Assembly: GCA_963739395.1 (NCBI GenBank)
Contig: CAVUAE010000001.1
Location: 1,240,001 to 1,304,000, forward strand
Source: RBG-13-51-18 sp963739395
GTDB taxonomy: Bacteria > Chloroflexota > Dehalococcoidia > Dehalococcoidales > RBG-16-60-22
Reading direction: 5' to 3'
DNA length: 64,000 nt
Below are positions 1 through 8,250 of the stretch, in pieces. Numbering within the stretch: the first letter of the stretch is position 1; each line of letters starts with the position of its first letter. Made by a program: the position numbers and the translations under genes. The notes beneath the pieces were generated by a model, which was not told where the DNA came from, did no database searches, and saw nothing but the letters and a program-made list of their open reading frames with translations.

Positions 1-609
1 TACGCCATATACGTGAGTGATTCGGAAATAATAGATATCATCGGTCTCTCCCCAATCATTAAGATAATGATAGCAGACCAAGATGTTAACATATATCAAA
101 TATCCGGACTTAAAGATAATACCGAATACTGGTTTGCTGTGACAGTTGGGTACATCACTGGTCACGAGGATCAAATGGTTACAAGCATGAGTGCCACTCC
201 CACTCCCTCTCCCGGGTTACCCGTTGGCATAATTATGATTATCGTCCTTGCTTCCCTAGCTGTAATAGGAGGGCTAGTCTGGCTATTCCTAAGAATACGC
301 TCAGGAATTGAAAAAGGCAGTAATGATGAAGATATAACACAAGTTAAGTACGTTAGTCCAGACGGTATGTCAGGTAGTAGCGCTCCAGATATGACATCAG
401 GCAGTAGCGCTCCAAAGAACACCCACCCCATAATAGAGCCTCCCGAAGAGTGGGATCCATATCATTTATATCATGAACCAGAACCAGGAGACAAAACGCC
501 AGCCGATATGCCTTACACAGCGCCAGAAGAGGAGGAAACGCCATCTTCGACTGAGGAGGAGACATCATCTCAAGAGATCAGCCACCATCCCCAGATGAGC
601 CGTAGCTAA
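1..609 (+). CDS. Fibronectin type III / single-TM protein, C-terminal part (5' end outside window)
   Basis: The reading frame is open from base 1 (YAIYVSDSE...), so the gene starts before the window. The first ~60 residues end in YQISGLKDNTEYWFAVTV, the typical last strands of a fibronectin type III domain. A Pro/Thr/Ser linker (TPTPSPG) leads to one hydrophobic segment (GIIMIIVLASLAVIGG) followed by Arg residues, then an acidic, low-complexity Glu/Pro/Ser/Thr tail of ~100 residues. The likely topology is an extracellular FnIII region, one membrane anchor and a cytoplasmic tail; function unknown. The stop is TAA at 607. Domain assignment is by pattern only. Confidence 0.6.
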   Translation, partial: YAIYVSDSEIIDIIGLSPIIKIMIADQDVNIYQISGLKDNTEYWFAVTVGYITGHEDQMVTSMSATPTPSPGLPVGIIMIIVLASLAVIGGLVWLFLRIRSGIEKGSNDEDITQVKYVSPDGMSGSSAPDMTSGSSAPKNTHPIIEPPEEWDPYHLYHEPEPGDKTPADMPYTAPEEEETPSSTEEETSSQEISHHPQMSRS

Positions 610-628
610 GTAACTTATATCGCCCTAA

Positions 629-940
629 ACTTCATCCCTACCCCTTGAGTTTCTTAATCATCAGTGGCACGACCTGGAAGAAATCACCACGAGTGAAAAT
701 ATAGAGTCCGAAGACGGCTGGGTCAGAATACATGCGTTAGGGGTAGCCGAACTAAAAGCTGTTCTTAGCCGAGTACCTAAAGGAGAGTTTGTTTCCTGGA
801 ATGAAGGGCAATTTGTATTACCAACAGAACAGGCGGTCATGAAGCTGATATTACCGTCGGAAGAAATTATTGACGATATAAAATACCACGCGGAAAAGTG
901 CGGGTTTGAGTTCTGGGTTGAGAACAATAAAATAAACTAA
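629..940 (+). pseudogene. Start-less reading frame, probable gene fragment
   Basis: From the stop at 626 to TAA at 938 there is an open frame whose second half reads like a real protein (WVRIHALGVAELKAV, ILPSEEIIDDIKYHAEK). It has no ATG/GTG/TTG in a usable position; the only in-frame ATG lies deep inside, in QAVMKLIL. Its first ~50 bases are the reverse complement of an etfA tail (see the relic at 638-712). The simplest reading is that a rearrangement replaced the true 5' end. I recognise no family. A CTG start at 674 cannot be excluded. Confidence 0.4.
638..712 (-). pseudogene. Relic of an etfA 3' end
   Basis: On the minus strand this stretch encodes GDFFQVVPLMIKKLKG followed by TAG. The intact etfA 430 bp downstream ends GDLFQVVPLIIKKLKG. 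The DNA of 640-690 is also clearly similar to 1117-1167 (about four bases in five by eye). Upstream residues (SDPAVFG) still resemble the DP-A-IF segment of EtfA, then the frame closes at a stop near 715. It is a leftover of a duplicated or deleted etfA copy, overlapping the plus-strand fragment in opposite direction. Confidence 0.55.
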
Positions 941-974
941 CGTTTCCTGCGGTAATTATGAGATAATCAATATA

Positions 975-1112
975 ATGAGGCGGGATAGAAATACCGGGAA
1001 AGTATACAAGAATTTTTGGGGCTGGCTGTTTAACGATGGTCATGCTATCTGGATTTTATTTGTGTTTTTTGCTTATGGTTGGTACCTGGGGTCAACCGAG
1101 GCAATAAAGTAA
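975..1112 (+). CDS. Putative 45-residue membrane microprotein
   Basis: ATG at 975 opens a frame of 45 codons ending TAA at 1110. The product begins with a basic, aromatic stretch (MRRDRNTGKVYKNFWGWLF) and then one membrane-length segment (AIWILFVFFAYGWYLG), finishing STEAIK. This is the usual plan of a small inner-membrane protein with a cytoplasmic N-terminus. There is no strong Shine-Dalgarno. It ends 2 bases before the 3' end of the converging etfA. No family recognised. Confidence 0.35.
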   Translation: MRRDRNTGKVYKNFWGWLFNDGHAIWILFVFFAYGWYLGSTEAIK

Positions 1113-1114
1113 CA

Positions 1115-2293
1115 TTACCCCTTCAGCTTCTTAATTATCAAAGGGACGACCTGGAATAAATCCCCGACGATGCCGTAGTGTGCCACCTGGAAAATAGGGG
1201 CGTCCGGGTTATCGTTAATAGCCACAATACAGTCGGAAGTCTGCATGCCAGCGAGGTGCTGGATGGCGCCGGAAATGCCGCAGGCGATATAGAGCTTGGG
1301 ACAAACAGTCTTGCCCGTTTGACCCACCTGGTGACTGTACGGAATCCACCCCTCGTCCACCGCCGCCCGACTTGAGCCTAAAGCCGCGCCTAAACAATCA
1401 GCCAGTTCTTGCAATAGTTTAAAGTTCTCGGCTTTGCCTAGTCCCCGCCCGCCCGACACGATAATATCGGCGTCCTCAAGTTTAACCTTCTCCGTAATAT
1501 CTTCGATAAAGCTTAAGAGTTTGGTCCTCGCGGTGATGCTTTCCTTTTTAAAATCAACCTTAATAATCTGTCCTTTGCGCGAGGGGTTGGGGGTGTTTTT
1601 CTTAAAAACGCGCGGGCGTACCGTGGACATCTGGGGTCGTTTATTAGGGCAGAGAATCGTCGCCATGATATTCCCACCGAAAGTGGGGCGGGTCTGTAGT
1701 AAAAGCCTCTTTTCCGTATCAATGTCCAGTCCCGTGCAGTCGGCGGTCAAGCCGGTATTAAGAATAGCCGCCACGCGTGGGAAAAAAGAACGACCTAAAG
1801 CCGTCGCACCGGCAAGAACAATCTCCGGCTTATGCTCTTTTATCAGGTCAAGGAGACCGTGCGTAAGGTAGTCCTCCTGGTTATCCGCCAGGTCGGGGGA
1901 GTCAACTAAATACACTTTATCCGCGCCATGAGTGATAAGTTTATTGACGTCGGCAACCTTGTATCCCAGGCAGACCGCGCAGAGTTCTGTCTTTAGGATA
2001 TCCGCTAACTCGCGACCGCGCGATAATAATTCGTAAGCGACGTTTTTTATCGCGCCGCGCCGCTGCTCGGCAAAAACCCATACACTACGGGCACTGGTGT
2101 CGACTTGACCGGCTGCTTGCGGCACTTCGATAGTAATGGCTTCATAATTACAGATATCGCGGCAAGCGCCACAGAGGTTGCAGCCTTCCTTAACAACTAT
2201 TTTCCCGTCGACGATGTCAATCAAGCCGAAGGGACAGCTTGGTAAGCAGTTGCCGCAGACGACGCATTTTTCTAGGTTGATTTTTATACCCAT
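1115..2293 (-). CDS. etfA: Electron transfer flavoprotein alpha subunit with N-terminal 2[4Fe-4S] ferredoxin domain
   Basis: 392 residues. Residues ~1-60 form a bacterial-type ferredoxin with two CxxCxxCxxxC-type motifs (CVVCGNCLPSCP and CNLCGACRDIC). The rest is EtfA: an alpha/beta N-terminal domain and a C-terminal FAD domain with the signatures SGGRGLG, GSSRAAVDEGW, QVGQTGKTVCPKLYIACGIS, GAIQHLAG and NDNPDAPIFQVAHYG. Canonical EtfA lacks the ferredoxin part; fused forms are known in anaerobes such as the caffeyl-CoA reductase-associated CarE. It shuttles electrons with EtfB from acyl-CoA dehydrogenases. One base separates it from the ferredoxin gene, so it is the last gene of acd-etfB-fd-etfA. 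Confidence 0.93.
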   Translation of the reverse strand: MGIKINLEKCVVCGNCLPSCPFGLIDIVDGKIVVKEGCNLCGACRDICNYEAITIEVPQAAGQVDTSARSVWVFAEQRRGAIKNVAYELLSRGRELADILKTELCAVCLGYKVADVNKLITHGADKVYLVDSPDLADNQEDYLTHGLLDLIKEHKPEIVLAGATALGRSFFPRVAAILNTGLTADCTGLDIDTEKRLLLQTRPTFGGNIMATILCPNKRPQMSTVRPRVFKKNTPNPSRKGQIIKVDFKKESITARTKLLSFIEDITEKVKLEDADIIVSGGRGLGKAENFKLLQELADCLGAALGSSRAAVDEGWIPYSHQVGQTGKTVCPKLYIACGISGAIQHLAGMQTSDCIVAINDNPDAPIFQVAHYGIVGDLFQVVPLIIKKLKG

Positions 2294-2294
2294 T

Positions 2295-2486
2295 TTATTT
2301 CTTTTTCTTCGGTTCTTCTTCTATTGTTATCGCCATAAAAGCGCATTCGTTAATGCACTTGCCGCAGGAAATACAACCTTCTTTCACGAGGCACTTCATG
2401 TCAATCACTTCCAGCACGCCGACCGGGCAAACGAAAGTACAAGCCCCGCACCCTGTGCATTTCGTCGCATCGATTTTAACGCCCAT
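2295..2486 (-). CDS. 2[4Fe-4S] ferredoxin
   Basis: 63 residues with two complete cluster motifs, CTGCGACTFVCP and CISCGKCINECA, spaced as in clostridial ferredoxins, plus a Lys-rich tail. It sits between etfB and the ferredoxin-fused etfA in a tight operon, with GGGG 9 bases before its ATG. Its sequence resembles the N-terminal domain of the neighbouring EtfA, suggesting both arose from one module. It probably carries electrons to or from the ETF complex. Confidence 0.9.
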   Translation of the reverse strand: MGVKIDATKCTGCGACTFVCPVGVLEVIDMKCLVKEGCISCGKCINECAFMAITIEEEPKKKK

Positions 2487-2498
2487 CGGACATTGCCC

Positions 2499-3284
2499 CT
2501 AAATCAGGTTCGCTTCTTTGAGTTTATCTATAAGTTTTTCCACCTGTACTGCGGCGTCGCCGGTAAGTATCTCCCCTTTGGCAACGCGCTGCGGGAAGAA
2601 AATTTTAACGACCTGTGTTGAAGAGCCGGCTAGTCCAACCGTATTGGCGTCCACCCCCAGTTCTTTTATGCCCCAGGTGGTGATGGCGGCGCTCTTGGAC
2701 TTCATAATGCCTCTTAAAGAAGGGAGGCGAGGAACGTTAATCTCTTTAGCCACGGTGATGACGGCGGGAAGGGTGGTCTCGATAACTTCATGTCCGTCCT
2801 CGACCATGCGGGAGACGCGTAAATAATTCTCTTTTATCTCTTCTATCTTGCTGACGTAAGCGACGAATGGTATGTTAAGCATCTCGGACATTTCGGGTCC
2901 CACCTGCCCGGTATCGCCATCGATGGTTTGGCGACCACAGATAATAAGGTCGGTTTTACCCAGCTTGGTGATGGCTTTCGCTAGAGTGTTAGCAGTCGCC
3001 CAGGTGTCGGCGCCGGCAAAAGCGCGGTCGGAGAGTAAAACGGCTTCGTCAGCGCCTAAGGAAATCGCTTCACGAAGGGCGGCATCAGCTTGCGGCGGAC
3101 CCATCGTAATAACGGTAACCTTGCCGCCGTGTTTTTCCTTAAGTCTTACCGCTTCTTCAAGGGCATAGGTATCGAAAGGATTTATAATATTCTCGATGCC
3201 CTGGCGGATGAGGGTATTGGTTTGGGGGTCGATTTTAACGTCGGTGGTGCCGGGCACCTGCTTCAGGCAAACGACAATGTTCAT
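2499..3284 (-). CDS. etfB: Electron transfer flavoprotein beta subunit
   Basis: 261 residues, the normal EtfB length. It starts MNIVVCLKQVPGTTDVKID and carries NPFDTYALEEAVRLKE, ADEAVLLSD and the nucleotide-binding stretch CGRQTIDGDTGQVGPEM. The NPFDTYALEEA form resembles the EtfB of bifurcating or anaerobic ETFs rather than the mitochondrial type; this is a judgement from memory. Its ATG overlaps the TGA of the acyl-CoA dehydrogenase by 4 bases, so translation of the two is coupled. Confidence 0.93.
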   Translation of the reverse strand: MNIVVCLKQVPGTTDVKIDPQTNTLIRQGIENIINPFDTYALEEAVRLKEKHGGKVTVITMGPPQADAALREAISLGADEAVLLSDRAFAGADTWATANTLAKAITKLGKTDLIICGRQTIDGDTGQVGPEMSEMLNIPFVAYVSKIEEIKENYLRVSRMVEDGHEVIETTLPAVITVAKEINVPRLPSLRGIMKSKSAAITTWGIKELGVDANTVGLAGSSTQVVKIFFPQRVAKGEILTGDAAVQVEKLIDKLKEANLI

Positions 3285-4438
3285 GCCGTTCTGGCCTTCC
3301 TCTTACGCAGGTTCATGGCGATGGCGTTTCTTAAAATCTGGTTGGTTCCTTCATAAATCTGCAGGATTTTAGCGTCCCGCATCATTTTTTCGACGGGATA
3401 GTCGCGCATGTAGCCGGACCCGCCACAAATCTGGACGGCATCAACTGTCACTTTCATGGCGGCATCGGAAGCGAAGACCTTAGCCGTGGCGGACGACTCA
3501 GCGACATCTTTAGCGCCGCTATCCACATAACGTGCGGCGGCGTAAACTAAAGCGCGCGCGGCTTCGGTCTGGATTGCCATTTCCGCCAGCATCTGCTGGA
3601 CGACAGGTATGGTAATTAGCGGCTGGTCGAACTGGACGCGTTCCTGAGCGTAATCGGTGGCGGCTTCTAAAGCCCCCTGGCAAAGTCCCACTGCCTGCGC
3701 CCCGATGCCCGGACGGGACTTGTCAAAAAGACGCATTGCCTGGACGAAGCCCAATCCCGGCTTGCCGAGGAGATTTTCTTCCGGCACGAGGCAGTTGCGG
3801 AAGACCAGCTCGCGGGTAGCGGAAGTACGAATGCCCATTTTCTTTTCTTTCTTGCCGAAGGTAAAACCCGGTGTGTCTTTTTCCACGATAATGGCGCTGG
3901 CGCCGCGGGCGCCCTTGGATTTATCCGTTAAAGCGATAACGGTATAAATTTCCGCCTCGCCACCGTTAGTGATGAACTGCTTGGTGCCGTTAAGCAGGTA
4001 GCCCCCCGCCACCTTTTCCGCCGTAGTCTTAATATTAGAGGCGTCGGAGCCGGCGGTAGGTTCGGTAATGGCGAAGGCGCCCAGCTTTTTACCGCTAGCA
4101 ATATCAGGGAGGAACTTGCGTTTTTGTTCTTCCGTGCCGTACTCCATTAAGGTCATACAGCCTAAAGCGCTGGCGGCATAAGTCACTGCCACGCCGCTGC
4201 AAACCCGACTTAGTTCTTCCGTGACCAAACAAAGGTCGAGGCAGCCGCCGCCTAAACCATCGTATTCTGTTGGGACAAAGACGCGAAACATATCGGCCGC
4301 GGCAAGCTCTTTAACGATGTCCCAGGGGAATTCTTCTTTTTCATCAAGCTCGGCGCGCACGGGGAGGATTCTCTCCTCGGCGATACGGCGGGCGAGCGCT
4401 TTAATCGTCTTTTGCTGCTCGGTTAAAAAGTAGTCCAA
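3281..4438 (-). CDS. Acyl-CoA dehydrogenase
   Basis: 385 residues, full length for the family. It shows the FAD/substrate signatures AITEPTAGSDAS and FITNGGEAE, the second signature QICGGSGYMRDYPVEKMMRD, and the catalytic base in QIYEGTNQILRNAIA (the Glu of YEGTN). It oxidises an acyl-CoA and passes electrons to the EtfAB encoded directly downstream. The start codon is TTG, placed 7 bases after AGGAG; there is no ATG nearby. The substrate (straight, branched or glutaryl-type) cannot be read from the sequence. It heads the four-gene operon. Confidence 0.92.
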   Translation of the reverse strand: MDYFLTEQQKTIKALARRIAEERILPVRAELDEKEEFPWDIVKELAAADMFRVFVPTEYDGLGGGCLDLCLVTEELSRVCSGVAVTYAASALGCMTLMEYGTEEQKRKFLPDIASGKKLGAFAITEPTAGSDASNIKTTAEKVAGGYLLNGTKQFITNGGEAEIYTVIALTDKSKGARGASAIIVEKDTPGFTFGKKEKKMGIRTSATRELVFRNCLVPEENLLGKPGLGFVQAMRLFDKSRPGIGAQAVGLCQGALEAATDYAQERVQFDQPLITIPVVQQMLAEMAIQTEAARALVYAAARYVDSGAKDVAESSATAKVFASDAAMKVTVDAVQICGGSGYMRDYPVEKMMRDAKILQIYEGTNQILRNAIAMNLRKRKARTA

Positions 4439-4620
4439 TTTATGACTCCTTGCTCCGCAGATAAGCGGTAAGCCGGATTATAAAAAATATCACCCTCTAT
4501 TGTTTTTATCTAAAAGGGATATTAGCGAATCTTAAATAAAGCTCGTTTAAATTATAAGGATGGAGGGGAGGGGAGTCAAGGCGGGGGATTTAAATAGTGT
4601 ACAAATTTACAGTTAATAAA

Positions 4621-5799
4621 TTAAGATGAATGAGGGAAGTATTTATCTAATTCATCAACTCGAACAAGTTTTATATCTAAACTATCTTTCTCTAGCTTTG
4701 CCCTTGCTGCTTCCTCGTAAGCACCTTTACCAAAACTAAAGGCTATTATGTATCCATTTGTTTTATGTTGTCTGCGGATAGCGGTTTCAAAGTTATCTAC
4801 TACATTTCTACCAATACCCTCTGATTGCTTAATTTGAACTGGCTCTCTTACCATAAAGCTAAAACCATCAATGCCCATATCACTTGATTTCTTGGTACTA
4901 GAATGCCCGCCGATGCGGTCTATAACCCAATTTTGGAATTGGAAAGGTTCAAGTTTCTTTAGTTCTTTAATCGTCTTAGGTGCTCCAATAATACGCACAT
5001 CTGTAGCACCGATTTTGTTTAATCTTTCTTTCATTAAATTGCAAGCAATGGGGCTAACATCAATGCCAATCCATTTTCTGCCAAGTTGTTGAGCCACTGA
5101 CAGCGTAGTTCCACAACCACAAAATGGGTCAAGCACAATTTCATTCTTATTAGTTGAAACCAGAATTAGTGGTTTTAATAATGCCTCTGGTTTTTGGGTA
5201 GGATAACCTAACCTTTCTTTTCCCATTGGATTCATTTGCTGTATTTCTAGGACATCTTCAGGAATCTTATAAATATCATCAACATCAATTCGAGCACCTT
5301 TAGGATTTAATGCTCTTTTTAGAGCTTTTTCTGTCCTTTTAAATTTCACAGTTTCCCAATTAAAAGTCCAGTCTTTACCCTTCGTGTAAAATAACAAAGT
5401 GTCATGTGACCTAGCAAATCTCTTTTTACTAGCACCGCCTGTATGATAATACCAAATAATTTCATTTTGAAATTGTTTATCTCCAAATATCTTATCCATT
5501 AATATTCTTAGATGGGCATTAGCATGGTAATCACAATGAAGATACATACTACCACCATCATCTAGTATACGAAAGCATTGCGCAATCCTCGGCTCCATCC
5601 ACTCTATATAGACGTTTATTCCGCCCTTCCACCTATCCTCGTATATCTTTTGTTCTGCACCATTACCCCATATTATTTCGTATTGCTTATTACTGAAAAA
5701 CGGTGGGTCGGCATAGATTAGGTCTACCGAATTATCAGGAAATTTAGATAAAACTTCAAGATTGTCACCACAGTATATTAAATTCGTTTCAATCGTCAT
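4621..5799 (-). CDS. DNA N6-adenine/N4-cytosine methyltransferase fused to a restriction-endonuclease-like domain
   Basis: 392 residues. Residues ~1-255 are a beta-class DNA methyltransferase: motif IV YADPPFFSNKQYE comes first, and the SAM-binding motif FCGCGTTLSVAQQLGRKWIG follows near 225. The last ~110 residues look like an Mrr-type PD-(D/E)xK nuclease core: MGIDGF, then PVQIKQSEGIGRNVV, with Asp and a QxK pair that could be catalytic. One chain could thus both methylate and cut, or the second domain may only bind DNA. The gene is visibly AT-rich against its neighbours and stands alone, as expected of transferred DNA. ATG follows AGGTGA by 8 bases. Confidence 0.85.
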   Translation of the reverse strand: MTIETNLIYCGDNLEVLSKFPDNSVDLIYADPPFFSNKQYEIIWGNGAEQKIYEDRWKGGINVYIEWMEPRIAQCFRILDDGGSMYLHCDYHANAHLRILMDKIFGDKQFQNEIIWYYHTGGASKKRFARSHDTLLFYTKGKDWTFNWETVKFKRTEKALKRALNPKGARIDVDDIYKIPEDVLEIQQMNPMGKERLGYPTQKPEALLKPLILVSTNKNEIVLDPFCGCGTTLSVAQQLGRKWIGIDVSPIACNLMKERLNKIGATDVRIIGAPKTIKELKKLEPFQFQNWVIDRIGGHSSTKKSSDMGIDGFSFMVREPVQIKQSEGIGRNVVDNFETAIRRQHKTNGYIIAFSFGKGAYEEAARAKLEKDSLDIKLVRVDELDKYFPHSS

Positions 5800-5868
5800 A
5801 AATTCATCACCTAAAGTGTTTTTCTATTTTACCATATTTTGCTTAAACTATCTCTCTTTTACTCACCC

Positions 5869-7182
5869 CTAATACCTCCCATACTCTCTTAAGGAGTTCA
5901 TCAGTTTCTGGTAGCCTTCTTTAGTACCTCTGTCTGGCATCCTCACCTCGACGATAAGCCCGCCGCCCTTACGGCATTTATCTATAAGGTCTTTCGTAAA
6001 TTGCTCTACTTCGTTGAGCGACCATAATTTAGATGAGAGAGGGATGCGTACGAAAAGGCACGTGTGTCCCTTAAGAATCTCCTTCGCTTTAACGGCGTCC
6101 ACGTATTCGATGGAGGCGATTACCTTACCCTTCGGTAGTTCTAATAAGCGTTCTAAGCGATTGCCGAACTCCGCCTCGAAAAACGGCACCGGCACGTAGC
6201 CAAGGTCTATCGTCGCTTGTAATGACTTCTTCAGTCCCGGCCAATAAAACTTGTCGAACTGTTTTTCTGACATGAAGGATTTATCCCCGCGCCAGAGCGG
6301 TATGCCCGTTCTCTTAGGATAGCCTTTCTGCTTGGGGTCGGCGGGAATGCCCTGGGCGATGCGTTTTTCCAGTAGCATATCGCAAGCCTTAAGCAGCTTC
6401 TCCGGTCGCTGGAACATATCGAGCATCGAGCCTTTCATACCTCTTAAAAAGCTGGAGACGGTATCGAAAGGGGCGCCGCCCACGCCGCCAGCGCGTACGT
6501 CAGCGAACGCCGGGAAGCCCAATTGCGCCAGTTCTTCATAAGAATCGCCGATAATTTCCCTGAATTTATTCGTAGCCCGTCCGGCTTTGGCTAAAGACTT
6601 AGCCATTTTTACGAACTCCGGCGAAACGAACATTGGGGTTAACATTTCGAACCCCTGGAATAACATGCTAATGGGCGGGAGTTTAGCCATCGGCTTCATC
6701 GCGCCATACATCCGCGGCAGATAATAACGCAGCGTAAAGTCCGAGGGGTCGGAAAGGAAAAGGTCGTATTCATCTGCCTTCAGCCATTCACCCTCGACAA
6801 ACTGGTAATCGTAATCGGGGGGTAATGGACCGCCGGGCCAAAGTCTGTTTTTTACATCCAGCGCTGTCATGGCGTCACCGGACATAGGCAGACCGGCGTT
6901 GCACATATCGGGCTCAAAATCTAAGGTAATCTTACGCATCGCCCTTTTATAAGCCATGGGGTCATAATACGCGGCGGAATTAGGGAGACCGGTATAACTA
7001 TGTATATTTACCATCGCGGTTAAGGGAATCCTGTCCGGCACTTTTAATTCGATGGCATCTCTGACGCGCTTTTCTCTTTCGGCATAAAGCTGCTCGGTGG
7101 TTTTACCGGTTCTCCGCTCTATTTCTTTCTTTAGTTTTTCCTGTTCTTTCTCGTATTGCTGCATATCCGCCGAGATGGACAT
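5869..7182 (-). CDS. Uroporphyrinogen decarboxylase family (URO-D superfamily) protein
   Basis: 437 residues, longer than HemE (~350). The region after a Lys/Glu-rich N-terminal helix begins ELKVPDRIPLTAMVNIHSYTG, the usual opening of corrinoid/URO-D family methyltransferase-like proteins, and it ends in a TIM-barrel-like half with VPVPFFEAEFGNRLERLLELP and KGGGLIVEVRMPDRG. It lacks the HemE N-terminal PxWxMRQAGR motif, so haem synthesis is unlikely. In anaerobes such proteins transfer methyl groups to or from corrinoids; the real substrate is unknown. ATG has GGGGAG 6 bases upstream. It stands apart from the ispH operon. Confidence 0.7.
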   Translation of the reverse strand: MSISADMQQYEKEQEKLKKEIERRTGKTTEQLYAEREKRVRDAIELKVPDRIPLTAMVNIHSYTGLPNSAAYYDPMAYKRAMRKITLDFEPDMCNAGLPMSGDAMTALDVKNRLWPGGPLPPDYDYQFVEGEWLKADEYDLFLSDPSDFTLRYYLPRMYGAMKPMAKLPPISMLFQGFEMLTPMFVSPEFVKMAKSLAKAGRATNKFREIIGDSYEELAQLGFPAFADVRAGGVGGAPFDTVSSFLRGMKGSMLDMFQRPEKLLKACDMLLEKRIAQGIPADPKQKGYPKRTGIPLWRGDKSFMSEKQFDKFYWPGLKKSLQATIDLGYVPVPFFEAEFGNRLERLLELPKGKVIASIEYVDAVKAKEILKGHTCLFVRIPLSSKLWSLNEVEQFTKDLIDKCRKGGGLIVEVRMPDRGTKEGYQKLMNSLREYGRY

Positions 7183-7263
7183 AAGTTACTCCCCTTCCAT
7201 AATTGTCACTTTGGATAAACTGTCCAGAATTATAATTTAATTGGCTAAAATTAACAAGAAAGT

Positions 7264-8250
7264 TTAACTGAGATATCTTTTCAACATCCGGCAAATATTA
7301 AGCGTCAGCCATTGCCTCTCTTCAGTGTCTTTAGTTTTTACCTCTTTATCGCTTTCCAGTTTCCATAAACCGTCGGGCTGCTGATTGGCGATAAACCAGT
7401 CAAGCCCTTTTTTAATATCCGGGTCGTCTTTGGTGAATCCCAAGAGAGAAAGGACATCCAGCGCAGTAAGGAGATTAGGCCACCAGAAAACGAAGCGTGT
7501 CCAATATCGCGGAGATTGGTAAGAAGTATAGGCGTCAGGTTTAAAGAAGCGGGACTTCAATAAAGCCCCGGCAGCTTTGGCTTCTTTAGATTGGCGGTAT
7601 ATGGAGTGGGCGGCAAATCCCCGTAATACCATATCCGTCGCCATGTGTTCAAAAGGCTTGCTTCTATCTGGGTCCATAGGTTCCATGTATGTAGAAGTCC
7701 ATTTTAACCATGTTTCTCTATCATACTCATGAGTTACCAAGGGCACTGTCCAGCCGCCGTCGTTCTGACGCATAGAGAGTAGCCATTGCATACCTTTTTC
7801 CACACGCGGATCACTTTCATAGCCCGCCCGTATAAGCAGCGATATGACATAGCCTGTGTAGTATGTGGCATACTGGTTGCCGATAAAGCCCCGGATATCA
7901 CCCTCCGGTGTTTGAAAAGTAAAAAGGAATTCGGCGGCTTTGGGAATGGCGGGGTGGTCTTTAGTGAACTTGTATCTTTCCACGAGGACGCGGAAGTTCT
8001 TAAAGGTTTCCACTAGACTGAAATGGTTGGGGGGATAAACGGTGGGGTTAGTACCCGACTTTTTCCATGAACCGTCCGGTTGCTGCTTGCGGAATAACTT
8101 TTGTGGTTCGCCAAGTCCCCAGATATAGTCTATCGGTTGAACCGGTTTGTTAAGGAGGTTGCGCTTCACAAAGTAGATTATCGCTTGATTTGGGGAAGCC
8201 AGCAGAATCGGGACGGTGTCGAATCTTAGTTGTTTCCGCCAGTCAGTCAT
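7264..8250 (-). CDS. Prenyltransferase/squalene-cyclase-type alpha-barrel repeat protein
   Basis: 328 residues with at least four repeats of the type KQQPDGSWK, MRQNDGGWTVP and NQQPDGLWK, each after a helix pair, as in the alpha/alpha barrel of squalene-hopene cyclases and protein prenyltransferase beta subunits. The catalytic DxDD of class II cyclases is not visible and the length is about half of a cyclase, so it is not a normal triterpene cyclase. It overlaps ispH by 8 bases, placing it in an isoprenoid operon; a lipid-binding or prenyl-processing role is an inference only. Confidence 0.6.
   Translation of the reverse strand: MTDWRKQLRFDTVPILLASPNQAIIYFVKRNLLNKPVQPIDYIWGLGEPQKLFRKQQPDGSWKKSGTNPTVYPPNHFSLVETFKNFRVLVERYKFTKDHPAIPKAAEFLFTFQTPEGDIRGFIGNQYATYYTGYVISLLIRAGYESDPRVEKGMQWLLSMRQNDGGWTVPLVTHEYDRETWLKWTSTYMEPMDPDRSKPFEHMATDMVLRGFAAHSIYRQSKEAKAAGALLKSRFFKPDAYTSYQSPRYWTRFVFWWPNLLTALDVLSLLGFTKDDPDIKKGLDWFIANQQPDGLWKLESDKEVKTKDTEERQWLTLNICRMLKRYLS

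Noticed and set aside
661..927. Minus-strand frame of 88 codons
   Set aside because: Runs opposite the coding-like plus frame at 629-940 and has no family or ribosome site; composition is that of an antisense shadow.
1434..1871. Plus-strand frame of 145 codons inside etfA
   Set aside because: Entirely antisense to clear EtfA coding sequence.
5869..7182. HemE (haem biosynthesis)
   Set aside because: Longer than HemE and without its N-terminal Arg-rich substrate motif.
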